A DNA stretch of 64,000 nucleotides. Origin: Bacillus weihaiensis. GTDB taxonomy: Bacteria > Bacillota > Bacilli > Bacillales > Bacillaceae. The stretch is from contig NZ_CP016020.1 in NCBI RefSeq assembly GCF_001889165.1, forward strand, positions 1,214,501 to 1,278,500. Direction: 5' to 3'. Positions within the stretch are counted from its first letter, which is position 1, and each line of letters begins with the position of its first letter. Below the pieces are notes generated by a model that saw only the letters and a list, made by a program, of their open reading frames with translations, was not told where the DNA came from and ran no database searches. Shown piece by piece: positions 29,326 through 37,616 of the stretch. The translations under genes were made by a program, and so were the position numbers.

Positions 29326-31692
29326 ATGCAGGAGAGTGCAGATTTATTTGAGGAAAATGAACGTTTCGTAAAAGGGCTTGTAAAGGTTGTAATCTTTCAT
29401 AATGAACAAAACCTTTACTCCGTTTTAAAAGTAAGAGTTCAAGAAACAAGTGAAGAAATAGATGATAAAGAAATAACTGTAACGGGCTATTTTCCAACCC
29501 TGCATGAAGATGAGACCTATACATTTTTTGGGTCTTTTACAAACCACCCAAAATTTGGCCTTCAGTTTCAAACAGAGCACTTTCGGAAGGAAATTCCCCA
29601 AACGAAGGAAGGGGTTATTCAATACTTATCAAGTGACCTTTTTAAAGGGATAGGGAAAAAGACAGCTGAGGCGATTGTTGATCATTTAGGTGAATCAGCG
29701 ATTTCTAAAATCCTTCAAAATCCTGCTGTGTTAGACGCTATTCCTAAAGTGAAAAAAGAAAAGGCGAAACAGCTTGTAGAAGCATTAGTTTCTCATCAAG
29801 GGCTTGAGCAGGTTATGATTTCTCTCAATCAAGTAGGGTTTGGGCCACAGCTTGCCATGAAAATCTATCAAACCTATCAGGATGAAACATTATCCGTTAT
29901 ACAGCAGAATCCATATCAGCTTGTTCAGGATGTTGAGGGAATAGGGTTTATTCGTGCGGATGAATTAGGACAACAGATTGGGATCTCGGTAAAGAGTCCA
30001 GAAAGAATCAAAGCTGCTTGTCATTACATTATTGAACAGCTAAGTCTGCAAGATGGACATGTCTTTATTAAGCTAGAGCAATTAATTATTGAAACGAAAA
30101 AGCTACTAGATCATTCGAGTCAAGAGCGAATTGTGGAAACAGAGATTTCAAATGAAATCATTGCTTTAACGGAAGAGGGAAAAGTGATTGTGGAAGAGGA
30201 TCGAGCATATTTGCCCTCACTCTTTTATGCGGAACAAGGTCTAGTTAAGAATATAAAAAGAATTCTTGATCAAACAGAGTATGAGGATCTCTTTCCAGAA
30301 TCTGAATTTTTACTCTCTCTAGGGAACCTAGAAGAAAGGCTGAAGGTTCAATATGCTCCAACCCAAAAGGATGCGATTCAGAAAGCCTTAATGTCTCCGA
30401 TGCTATTATTAACCGGTGGACCAGGTACTGGTAAAACAACAGTTATTAAAGGGATAGTTGAGCTTTATGCTGATTTGCATGGTTGTTCACTTGAACCTCA
30501 GGATTATAAAAAAGAAGAGCCCTTTCCAATTGTCCTTGTTGCACCAACAGGAAGAGCTGCAAAAAGAATGAGTGAAGCAACAGGTTTACCTGCTGTAACC
30601 ATTCATCGTCTCCTAAAGTGGAATGGATCTGATGGTTTCGAGCATGATGAAAATAACCCTATAGCTGGAAAATTACTAATTGTTGATGAAGTTTCGATGG
30701 TGGATATTTGGATAGCGAACCAGCTATTCAAAGCAGTACCTGAAAACATGCAGGTTATTATGGTTGGTGATGAGGATCAGCTTCCTTCAGTAGGGCCCGG
30801 ACAAGTTTTGCGTGATTTATTAGCTTCTTCCATGATTCCAACGGTCCGATTAACCGATATCTATCGTCAAGCCGAAGGCTCTTCTATAATTGAATTAGCC
30901 CATGAAATTAAGCATGGAACGTTACCTACGAACATTGCTGTTCCGACGTCAGACCGCTCATTTATTCAATGTTCTCAAGCACAAATGAAGGACGTAATAG
31001 AAAAGGTTATAAAAAGTGCAATTAAAAAAGGTTATACATCAAAGGATATTCAAATCTTAGCACCGATGTACAGAGGCCCAGCAGGAATTGATCAACTAAA
31101 CAAACTTGTACAGGAACTGTTTAACCCGAAAGCTTCAACCAAACGAGAATTAAAGTTTGGGGACGTCGTTTATAGAAACGGTGATAAAATCCTTCAGCTT
31201 GTCAACCAACCCGATCAAAATGTCTTTAACGGAGATATTGGTGAAATTGTTTCTATTTTTTATGCAAAAGAGAATACGGAAAAAGAAGATATGATCGTCA
31301 TTTCGTTTGATGGAAATGAAGTGACTTATACAAAGCAGGATTTTCACCAATTTACACATGCTTTTTGTTGTTCAATTCATAAATCTCAAGGCAGTGAGTT
31401 CCCAATTGTTATCCTGCCAATTTTAAAAAGCTACTTTAGGATGCTTCGACGTAACCTTATTTATACAGCTATTACAAGAAGTAAACGATCCTTAATTCTT
31501 TGTGGTGAAAGAGAAGCACTACAATGGGGAATTTCTAATAATGATAGTTCTGAAAGACAAACATCATTAAAACGAAAATTAAGTGGCAATGAGGAAGTAG
31601 ATGAATTGCAAAAACATTTGCCGTTCCCAGTAAAGGACGCAAATATTGGAATGGAAAACATCACTCCATATGACTTTATGGTGGAAAGCTAA
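29326..31692 (+). CDS. recD2: RecD2, 5'-3' SF1B DNA helicase
   Basis: A 788-residue RecD-like helicase with the long N-terminal region (OB plus helix-hairpin-helix, about 1-330) that marks RecD2. Walker A is LTGGPGTGKTTVIKG (about residues 363-377), Walker B LIVDEVSMVD, motif III GDEDQLPSVGPGQ, and motif VI AITRSKRSLILCG. It is a stand-alone helicase in mismatch repair and fork restart. The ATG at 29326 follows AAGGGAG. In B. subtilis yrrD follows directly; here about 5 kb of other DNA intervenes. Confidence 0.95.
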   Translation: MQESADLFEENERFVKGLVKVVIFHNEQNLYSVLKVRVQETSEEIDDKEITVTGYFPTLHEDETYTFFGSFTNHPKFGLQFQTEHFRKEIPQTKEGVIQYLSSDLFKGIGKKTAEAIVDHLGESAISKILQNPAVLDAIPKVKKEKAKQLVEALVSHQGLEQVMISLNQVGFGPQLAMKIYQTYQDETLSVIQQNPYQLVQDVEGIGFIRADELGQQIGISVKSPERIKAACHYIIEQLSLQDGHVFIKLEQLIIETKKLLDHSSQERIVETEISNEIIALTEEGKVIVEEDRAYLPSLFYAEQGLVKNIKRILDQTEYEDLFPESEFLLSLGNLEERLKVQYAPTQKDAIQKALMSPMLLLTGGPGTGKTTVIKGIVELYADLHGCSLEPQDYKKEEPFPIVLVAPTGRAAKRMSEATGLPAVTIHRLLKWNGSDGFEHDENNPIAGKLLIVDEVSMVDIWIANQLFKAVPENMQVIMVGDEDQLPSVGPGQVLRDLLASSMIPTVRLTDIYRQAEGSSIIELAHEIKHGTLPTNIAVPTSDRSFIQCSQAQMKDVIEKVIKSAIKKGYTSKDIQILAPMYRGPAGIDQLNKLVQELFNPKASTKRELKFGDVVYRNGDKILQLVNQPDQNVFNGDIGEIVSIFYAKENTEKEDMIVISFDGNEVTYTKQDFHQFTHAFCCSIHKSQGSEFPIVILPILKSYFRMLRRNLIYTAITRSKRSLILCGEREALQWGISNNDSSERQTSLKRKLSGNEEVDELQKHLPFPVKDANIGMENITPYDFMVES

Positions 31693-31695
31693 TAA

Positions 31696-31742
31696 AAAAT
31701 TCGAAAAGGGAGATGAGGCTCTTCATCTCTCTTTCGAATTTA
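31696..31742. terminator. Strong bidirectional terminator between recD2 and the Cys-rich gene
   Basis: AAATTCGAAA-GGGAGATGA pairs with TCATCTC-CTTTCGAATTT (about 18 bp) immediately after the recD2 stop. Confidence 0.85.
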
Positions 31743-31764
31743 GTAAGTTGAAGTTTAATGCTAG

Positions 31765-32382
31765 TTAATCTTTAAATTCTTCTTCTACACATGTGAAATC
31801 TTCATCAAGTTCTTCATAATCCTCTAAGGTTAAAAGCGCATGCTCCTTATGGTGGTGATCATTAGTATGACAATGTATAACGGATGGGGTAGTAGGAGGG
31901 GTTTTGCATCTGTTTTCATTTACATCACCTAGAATGGTCACATTTATCTTACCTATTTTTTCTCTAATTACGGTCGTTTGAACAACTAATATTACTTTCA
32001 ATACGACAACATCATGATATCCATCACTTACTACCTGTGGAGGAATAATGGCTTCAACAAATGGATCTGTAAGCTTTAAAGAGTCACCAGGACAAGCCCC
32101 TTCGCACGTTACTTCTTCTTGAAAAAACAAGGTAATATTTTTCTGATGTTTCCCATTTACAATAAGACTGCCAAGGATACTTCCTTGTAGCACAACTAAA
32201 TCTTTAATAAGTGTTCCTTTAATTGTGATACTAGAGTTATCAGGTATAAACTGAACGCTATGGCATTTTTTGTTTTTCAGAATGGTTTTGGAATGTGCTT
32301 TTAATATGGACTTTTTAGAACAGAGAACGCTTTGAATCAGGACAGCTTCAGTTGTTAAGCAATTTTCTTTTTTTGTTTCCAC
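31765..32382 (-). CDS. Cys-rich probable spore-surface protein A
   Basis: I do not recognise this 205-residue protein with certainty. The core is predicted beta-rich. It shares three blocks with the protein at 33302-33952: GTLIxDxVV, FQEEVTCEGACPGDSLK and REKIGKINVTILGDVNENRC, so the two are paralogues. The tail is His-rich (HCHTNDHHHKEH) then acidic. The overall look resembles DUF3794-like spore coat/exosporium proteins, but that is a guess. A sigma-E-like promoter precedes it, which with the nearby YheC/YheD gene supports a spore role. GTG 32382 has AAGGAGGAG upstream. No signal peptide. Confidence 0.6.
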   Translation of the reverse strand: METKKENCLTTEAVLIQSVLCSKKSILKAHSKTILKNKKCHSVQFIPDNSSITIKGTLIKDLVVLQGSILGSLIVNGKHQKNITLFFQEEVTCEGACPGDSLKLTDPFVEAIIPPQVVSDGYHDVVVLKVILVVQTTVIREKIGKINVTILGDVNENRCKTPPTTPSVIHCHTNDHHHKEHALLTLEDYEELDEDFTCVEEEFKD

Positions 32383-32417
32383 CCTTTTTCTCCTCCTTAA
32401 GTAAATTTCACTTCACC

Positions 32418-32448
32418 AGTATATGTAAAAAAAAGATCGTACTATGAC
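32418..32448 (-). promoter_or_regulatory. Sigma-E-type promoter for protein A
   Basis: On the minus strand GTCATAGT (32448-32441), 14 bases, then ACATATACT (32426-32418). The -35 matches 7 of 8 positions of the sigma-E consensus and the spacing equals that of the spoVB promoter in this window. Confidence 0.5.
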
Positions 32449-32507
32449 AATTGATGAATATAAAAAAAACTTTTATTTTATTGGAACATACACCTCTAAC
32501 AAAAAAA

Positions 32508-33256
32508 GAGGCTGACCCAAAAGTCTAGATTTTAGACCTTGGGTTAGCCTCTTTTCATACTTTTATCTTTTTAATTCAGTTAACGTAAAAACCGGGACGT
32601 TCCATTCCACTATCGTTCTAAAATTGTATTCATAGAAGCAAAACCCCTACGAAAACAGTCTTTTTTAAAGAATAATTAAACAACAAAAAAATCGGGTAGT
32701 CAAACTCCTGATTTTCGAACGATCAATCGGTTTCGATCTGATCGTATGAAAGACATTATCTATCAAGTCTTCTTTTCAATTGTAGAGTTACTACGTGAAA
32801 AAGGATTGGTAAAGCTGGAGCACTATTTTGTTGATGGGACTAAGATAGAAGCAAACGCAAATCAATATACATTTGTTTGGAGAAAAGCGACAGAAAAATA
32901 CGAAAAAAGATTCGTGAACGTCTTCAGAGTGAAGAAGGACGAAAATTATATAGCCAACGAACATGTGATGTAGAAAGTGTATTTGGACAAATAAAACATA
33001 ATCAGCAGTTCAGACGCTTTTCAATTCGTGGCCTCCAAAAAAATACGATTGAATGGGGGCTTCTTTGCGTTGCACATAACTGTAAAAAAATGCAGAAAAC
33101 AATAAAAAGAACGAAAGAAAAAGAGGAAAATGGAAACCAATAAGGGGAAGGAATCCCTCTTTTTTCATTAAAAAAGCCTAATTATTTGTTTCTACACGAA
33201 AGATAAAGAAAGGGTGCTCAAAAGGTCGTTATTTAACAACCTTTTGAGTCACCCTC
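32508..33256 (+). mobile_element. Decayed IS1182-family insertion sequence (copy 1)
   Basis: The 749-bp element is bounded by imperfect terminal inverted repeats: GAGGCTGACCCAAAAG (32508-32523) and, on the opposite strand, GAGGGTGACTCAAAAG (33256-33241). Each end is itself a hairpin: TGACCCAA/TTGGGTTA on the left, CAAAAGGT-GTT/AAC-ACCTTTTG on the right. The inside keeps pieces of an IS1182-type transposase with a 5' deletion and an internal deletion/frameshift. Ends are nearly identical to the 354-bp element at 55411-55764. No clear target-site duplication was seen. It sits between the two Cys-rich paralogues. Confidence 0.85.
32690..33143 (+). pseudogene. IS1182-type transposase remnant
   Basis: An upstream piece (32693-about 32905) reads SGSQTPDFRTINRFRSDRM and YFVDGTKIEANANQYTFVW, typical of the IS1182 (DDE) transposase. 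A second piece in another frame (about 32905-33143) reads DVESVFGQIKHNQQFRRFS and the basic C-terminus. About 150 residues of the core and the N-terminus are missing, so it is inactive. The join falls in an AAAAATACGAAAAAAG run, consistent with slippage between short repeats. Confidence 0.85.
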
Positions 33257-33301
33257 TCTTTTCTTACACATCATTTTATCGCAGATAATGAGTAATAACC
33301 G

Positions 33302-33952
33302 TTAATTTCCGTTAAAGAATGTTACCGTTCTAGCAGTAGGTGAGGTTGGTTGGAATGTAGTGCAGCGATCTTGATTAATATCACCTAATACAGTTACGCC
33401 AGCTTGAACTAATTTCTCACGAGATACAGTAATTTGTGTGCGGATGATAACTTTAAAAGTGATAAAGCCAAGTGAAGCAACATCTCCAACTGTTAATCCT
33501 GGAGTAATTACTGGTGTTAATACTGCTTCAATTACAGGTACAGTTTCTTGTAAGTCATCTCCAGGGCATGCTCCCGGACAATCTGTTTCAGCTTGGAATG
33601 GTAAGTTTAATGATACAGAGATTGGTAATGTTACTCCTAAAATATTGATATCTGCAGTAATAGGGACATAACCAGAATTAACAACTTTATCTTCTATTAA
33701 TGTTCCCCTCATAACGATACCTGTTGGATCTGCAACAACATTTGAGAATGAAACTAAAGTTAAGTCAGTTCCAGCTGGAAGTAAGTCTATTGCTGGTACT
33801 TGTAATTCAGCAACCTTTTGTACAGCTTTCGTACAAATAACAGAATTAACCTTTAAGCACTCTACACTAGGTGATACTACTTTAGGTTGTTCTTTTTTGC
33901 AGCATACATCTGCTACGTTATTTTGGTTACAACAAAAATCCAAAATAATCAT
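33302..33952 (-). CDS. Cys-rich probable spore-surface protein B
   Basis: A 216-residue (213 if started at TTG 33943) paralogue of the protein at 31765-32382. The N-terminus is Cys-rich (DFCCNQNNVADVCCKKEQ), followed by a beta-rich hydrophobic middle. Shared blocks are RGTLIEDKVVNSG, FQAETDCPGACPGD and REKLVQAGVTVLGDINQDRC. The invariant C-x-GACPGD and the final RC suggest disulfide cross-linking. ATG 33952 lies almost on its GAAAGGA site; TTG 33943 has better spacing and would give a start like MDFCCNQ. A sigma-K-type promoter lies upstream, arguing for late mother-cell expression. The family name is uncertain; coat or exosporium is inferred. Confidence 0.6.
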   Translation of the reverse strand: MIILDFCCNQNNVADVCCKKEQPKVVSPSVECLKVNSVICTKAVQKVAELQVPAIDLLPAGTDLTLVSFSNVVADPTGIVMRGTLIEDKVVNSGYVPITADINILGVTLPISVSLNLPFQAETDCPGACPGDDLQETVPVIEAVLTPVITPGLTVGDVASLGFITFKVIIRTQITVSREKLVQAGVTVLGDINQDRCTTFQPTSPTARTVTFFNGN

Positions 33953-33981
33953 TCCTTTCTAGTAATATTTTCTTTTCAATA

Positions 33982-34008
33982 TAGGTTATGATAGAAAATA
34001 ATTCTTGT
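33982..34008 (-). promoter_or_regulatory. Sigma-K-type promoter for protein B
   Basis: On the minus strand AC (34008-34007), 16 bases, then CATAACCTA (33990-33982). This matches the sigma-K consensus AC-N16/17-CATAnnnTA. Predicted start near 33974, about 22 bases before the coding start. Confidence 0.45.
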
Positions 34009-34095
34009 ATAGTTGATTTCCTTAATTTAGAAAAAAATGGTGTTGTGTACGTACTAACGTTGGTTAAAAGGAACACTACGGGATATTCTATTTTA

Positions 34096-35136
34096 CTAGG
34101 ATAATTTCTCTGTGTTTTTTGCAATGTGCTTAGCATATAGAATCTTTTGTCTAGCAACCTCTAGTTCTAATGAGAAAAGAGGTGGTGTACCAGGTCGCCA
34201 ATTTACTTCATATATCCAGATCTTTTTAGTAGCATCTAGTGCAATATCAATACCTAATTCATCTAGGGGATAGGAATATAATGTATCGAAGTGTTCAGAG
34301 AACATGAGAGAAAATCGTTCTAAATAACGTTTAACATTATAATAGTCCTCTTGAAACTCTTGTTTTAGAAAATCAATAATATCCATTGTTGTACCGCCTT
34401 GATGAAGGTTTGCGATAAAACTACTATCAGAAATCGTTGGAAAGATCGTGGTTAATTCCCATCTTCCATTTTTACCTTTTTGTGCATGTAGTCTGATGCT
34501 ATAGGTTGAGTTATTTTTCGTATAGGATTGGATAAAAGGCTGACAAAGATAGTGTCTTTTTTGGATTATTTTCTTAATGAATTGGGGGAACAATGAATGT
34601 GGTAGTTTATATTTTTTTTTACCATCAAAAATGAAAAAGGTTGTGTCTAGTTTCTTAATAAAAAATATGTCTCTACCCCTACTTCCATCTATAGGTTTTA
34701 AGACAATTTTTGACGTGTGAGATAAAAGAGAGAAAATAGATTTATGACTTTTAACATGAACCGTAGGAATTAAGTAATCTGAAAAAACCTTTCCATCTTC
34801 GATTTTTTGATAAACTTCCATCTTGTTACCAATTGGATAGCTAGTAAAAGGGATATAATCCTCCAATTTTCTGATAATTTTTCTTTGCTTTTCTGTTTTT
34901 GGAGAGCTTGCATTATAAATAACATCAGGAAAAGGGAAAGTCTTTTCACACCATTCCCCATCTTCATAAATCCAGCCTCGTATCACTTTCTTATTAAAGT
35001 CTACTTGGCTTGGCGAAAAAAAATAAAACAATACATCCTCTAATTTAGCTACTGCAGCGAAAGCATAAGCTTTAAAAACAGTAGTAGGATGCTTACGATG
35101 TGAGAGCATTCCAACACTAATCATTGTGATCGACAC
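34096..35136 (-). CDS. YheC/YheD-family ATP-grasp, endospore coat-associated
   Basis: A 346-residue (342 from ATG 35124) ATP-grasp protein of the YheC/YheD family, whose B. subtilis members are spore coat-associated. Visible motifs are the N-terminal ISVGMLSHRKHPTT, the nucleotide-binding lysine in KIVLKPIDGSRGRD (about residues 140-153), and the metal/phosphate segment LGIDIALDATKKIWIYEVNW (about 302-321). The reaction is unknown; ATP-grasp enzymes form C-N, C-S or C-O bonds through acyl-phosphates. GTG 35136 overlaps the end of the upstream ATP-grasp gene; ATG 35124 has GAGGTG at a better distance and overlaps by 8 bases, which suggests translational coupling. Confidence 0.85.
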   Translation of the reverse strand: MSITMISVGMLSHRKHPTTVFKAYAFAAVAKLEDVLFYFFSPSQVDFNKKVIRGWIYEDGEWCEKTFPFPDVIYNASSPKTEKQRKIIRKLEDYIPFTSYPIGNKMEVYQKIEDGKVFSDYLIPTVHVKSHKSIFSLLSHTSKIVLKPIDGSRGRDIFFIKKLDTTFFIFDGKKKYKLPHSLFPQFIKKIIQKRHYLCQPFIQSYTKNNSTYSIRLHAQKGKNGRWELTTIFPTISDSSFIANLHQGGTTMDIIDFLKQEFQEDYYNVKRYLERFSLMFSEHFDTLYSYPLDELGIDIALDATKKIWIYEVNWRPGTPPLFSLELEVARQKILYAKHIAKNTEKLS

Positions 35137-36367
35137 CTCGCTCCTTATCTTGGGCTATATGGAATTCTATTTCTTGTGATGCCTCTAAGGCTCTAGCTTT
35201 TGCTTCGGTTAGCGAGCCGCCTGTAGCCAAAACATAGCCACATCTATCTCCCATTGAGAGAGGCGATCCCATTTTTGCCCCTTTACGAGGCTTTATATAG
35301 ACCCTTTCAACTCCTGGTAGTGATAATGCGCGGTTTTTGCCCGTTACTTTCTCAAGGACACCCGTTGTATGTGTAATTAGATAACGTGCATATGCGTATT
35401 GATTTTTTGTTTTTACCATATTTACTCTTTCCCCTACATGGAGATTGACAATTTCCCTTGCTAGATTAATGCCAGATCCGGCTTCAATAAGTGAATTCAT
35501 TACTCCACCAGATATTCTAGGATTCATTTCGATTAACTTTAATTGATCATCGCTATATTTGAGTTCAATATGAAATGAACCATTATCCATATTAAACTCA
35601 TCAACAATTGATGAAACAAGCTGATGGAGCTTGTTATAGAGGATTTCGCTTATTTCTGGTAACAACCCATATCCAATAACAATGAATCGCTCCTTTTCTA
35701 ATAACGTTTGTTCGACAAATGCAACAATTGTATAGCTACCATTATGAACAAGTATTTCAGCTAAGTATTGTTGTCCCTTTAAGTACTCCTCGATTAATAC
35801 AGGGACTTCTGGATATTTAGAAATAAGTAAACGCATTGCTTTTTTAAATTCTGATGGGGTTTTAACATATATTACATCTTTAGATCCTGTAGAAAGAGGA
35901 GACTTAACCATAAGAGGTAATTTATTTTTATTCTCCTTAATAAAAAGCTTGAGATCTTCTGAATGTTGATTGTACACAGAAAAGAAAGGAGTAAAATTAT
36001 AATGCTTAAGAGCTTTTCTTGTTTGAATTTTGTTTAACATTTTACAAATAAATTCACTATTCATGTTTGAATCACAATATAGCTTTGTTAATTGAGCGGC
36101 TCTGTATACATACTGATCAATAAAACTGATGATGGCTTTCAATTTTTTTGATTGAGTCGAAAGAAAGGTCAGCTTTTCTTTTATTTTTTCAACTGATAAG
36201 TCTTCAATAAAATACATTTCATGTACATCAGGAAATTCTTCTCGTTGGCTCAAGAATTTCTGTTTTGCTGTGAGTAAAATAGTGAAATATCCCATAGCTT
36301 CCGCTGCTTTTATAGCTTCTCTACTTGAGCCTGATTTATTAGTTTCGATAAAAACTATACTTAACAT
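35117..36367 (-). CDS. ATP-grasp ligase (biotin-carboxylase/L-amino-acid-ligase-like)
   Basis: A 416-residue protein. The N-terminal Rossmann-like lobe (about 1-115) is followed by a full ATP-grasp domain: MVKSPLSTGSKDVIYV (about 152-167), VLIEEYLKGQQYLAEILV, and the Mg-binding FHIELKYSDDQ...LIEMNPRISGG (about 263-284). A C-terminal RAGNYA-like region follows (about 320-405). This is the L-amino-acid-ligase/PurK-like grouping, which couples carboxylates to amines via acyl-phosphate. Substrates are not predictable. It overlaps the YheC/YheD gene and the two probably act in one pathway on the spore surface. ATG 36367 has only a weak AGGGGT site. Confidence 0.8.
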   Translation of the reverse strand: MLSIVFIETNKSGSSREAIKAAEAMGYFTILLTAKQKFLSQREEFPDVHEMYFIEDLSVEKIKEKLTFLSTQSKKLKAIISFIDQYVYRAAQLTKLYCDSNMNSEFICKMLNKIQTRKALKHYNFTPFFSVYNQHSEDLKLFIKENKNKLPLMVKSPLSTGSKDVIYVKTPSEFKKAMRLLISKYPEVPVLIEEYLKGQQYLAEILVHNGSYTIVAFVEQTLLEKERFIVIGYGLLPEISEILYNKLHQLVSSIVDEFNMDNGSFHIELKYSDDQLKLIEMNPRISGGVMNSLIEAGSGINLAREIVNLHVGERVNMVKTKNQYAYARYLITHTTGVLEKVTGKNRALSLPGVERVYIKPRKGAKMGSPLSMGDRCGYVLATGGSLTEAKARALEASQEIEFHIAQDKERGVDHND

Positions 36368-36423
36368 ACATTCAACCCCTGATAAGGTATTTTCTTGGTA
36401 TCGATTTGTACCACCTGATAAAG

Positions 36424-36449
36424 CTAAAAAAGATCGTATATCTTTTTAG
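36424..36449. repeat. Palindromic hairpin in the divergent gap before yrrD
   Basis: CTAAAAAAGAT and ATCTTTTTAG pair around CGTAT (one bulged A) in the 276-bp gap between the ATP-grasp start and yrrD. It could be a terminator for either direction or an operator. Nothing else recognisable is in the gap. Confidence 0.45.
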
Positions 36450-36643
36450 AACTCGAACCGTACTGTTATGGCGTCACCAATGATCTATCTTTTTTATACT
36501 ATGGAAGCTTTTGGTTTTTGAGATAGTCCATTATCATTGATTGAACAAATGATGAAGAGGACCAGAATGAGGTTGTTGGAAAAGGTTTCTCTGAATGACT
36601 TTTAGGCTCAAGGTGAACTCTATAAATGTTCGGAGAGGTGGAG

Positions 36644-37123
36644 ATGACTTTGCGAACATTTTCAAAGCTTAACGGACTACCTGTTTATTGTAGCAGTTCG
36701 GCAAAATTGATTGGACACATTTCAAATATGTGTGTATCATCCCAGGGCTCAATCATCGGACTTGTCATGGAAGGTAAGGGGTTTTTTCAACGAGATCGAT
36801 TTTTACCAATTGAATTCATTGATTCAATTGGAGAAAATGGTGTAATGATTGAGCAAGTTGAAAAACTAACTTCCGTTCATGACCTTAAGAAAAAATATTC
36901 GTATAACACATACCAGGATTTAATCCATAAGTCAGTCCTATCTAAAGAAGGGGATAAGCTTGGTTTGTTGGAAGACGTATATTTTTCAGAACAAATGGGC
37001 ACAATTGAGGCATACGAGTTGACGGACGGATTTTTTGCGGATCTTACAGAAGGTAAAAAAGTAATCAGACCAAGTAGTGAGTCACTGATTATTAGCAAGG
37101 ATGCGATCGTCATTGAATTATAA
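36644..37123 (+). CDS. yrrD: PRC-barrel domain protein YrrD
   Basis: A 159-residue protein with two PRC-barrel units, one near the N-terminus (TFSKLNGLPVYCSSSAKLIG) and a second in the C-terminal half (LIHKSVLSKEGDKLGLLEDV). PRC barrels occur in RNA-processing, photosynthetic and sporulation proteins; YrrD function is unknown. ATG 36644 was chosen since AGAGGTGG (36634-36641) precedes it; the frame from 36626 lacks a site. It resumes the B. subtilis gene order after the inserted block. Confidence 0.85.
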   Translation: MTLRTFSKLNGLPVYCSSSAKLIGHISNMCVSSQGSIIGLVMEGKGFFQRDRFLPIEFIDSIGENGVMIEQVEKLTSVHDLKKKYSYNTYQDLIHKSVLSKEGDKLGLLEDVYFSEQMGTIEAYELTDGFFADLTEGKKVIRPSSESLIISKDAIVIEL

Positions 37124-37147
37124 GAAGATAAGAAGAGGTGTGCCCGT

Positions 37148-37339
37148 TTGTTATCATGTCCGAATTGTAAAAGTAAAGACCTAGGGAAGATCGGTGTAAA
37201 TCAATATTATTGTTGGAGCTGCTTTATTGAACTTTCTGTTAATAAAGGGAAAATTTTAACACATCAAGTTGAGGAAGATGGGACACTTAGTTCACTTGAT
37301 GATTTGTTTTCTGATGATGAACGATCCATAATCATGTAA
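37148..37339 (+). CDS. Small zinc-ribbon-like protein (YrzR type)
   Basis: A 63-residue protein with two CxxC knuckles (SCPNCKSKDLG and YYCWSCFIE, residues about 3-30), so probably one zinc ribbon, followed by an acidic tail. Function unknown. The TTG start follows AGAGGTG 7 bases upstream. It lies between yrrD and the yrzQ-like gene, a conserved trio in Bacillus. Confidence 0.8.
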   Translation: MLSCPNCKSKDLGKIGVNQYYCWSCFIELSVNKGKILTHQVEEDGTLSSLDDLFSDDERSIIM

Positions 37340-37352
37340 AGGGGAGATTGTC

Positions 37353-37484
37353 TTGAACCGAACAGTAACCTCAATTGTTTCTTTAGGAATAGGTGCAGCA
37401 GCATATCATCTTGCAAGAAATACAAACATGACATCTAATCGTTCGATGAAAAAAATGAGAAAACGAGTAATGAAAATGTTTTAA
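37353..37484 (+). CDS. yrzQ: YrzQ-like mini-protein (DUF3918)
   Basis: A 43-residue protein with one hydrophobic stretch (TSIVSLGIGAAAYHLA) and a basic Met/Lys/Arg-rich tail (SMKKMRKRVMKMF), the pattern of DUF3918. TTG 37353 follows GGGGAG at about 7 bases, 13 bp after the previous stop. Function unknown. Confidence 0.72.
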   Translation: MNRTVTSIVSLGIGAAAYHLARNTNMTSNRSMKKMRKRVMKMF

Positions 37485-37487
37485 AAG

Positions 37488-37521
37488 AAAGAGAGCCGGA
37501 TAAGGATCTGGCTCTCTTTTT
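37488..37521 (+). terminator. Terminator after the yrrD-yrzR-yrzQ unit
   Basis: AAAGAGAGCCGGAT and ATCTGGCTCTCTTTTT pair around AAGG. Confidence 0.88.
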
Positions 37522-37616
37522 AGTGTGCATGTTTTGCAATTAACATTGGAAATCACCAAAGAATGAATAAAATATTGTTCTCATCCTACACTAATGAATA
37601 CGAGGAGGGACTCATC

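Noticed and set aside
32877-33143. Separate small gene inside the IS
   Set aside because: It is the C-terminal piece of the transposase in a shifted frame, not an independent gene.
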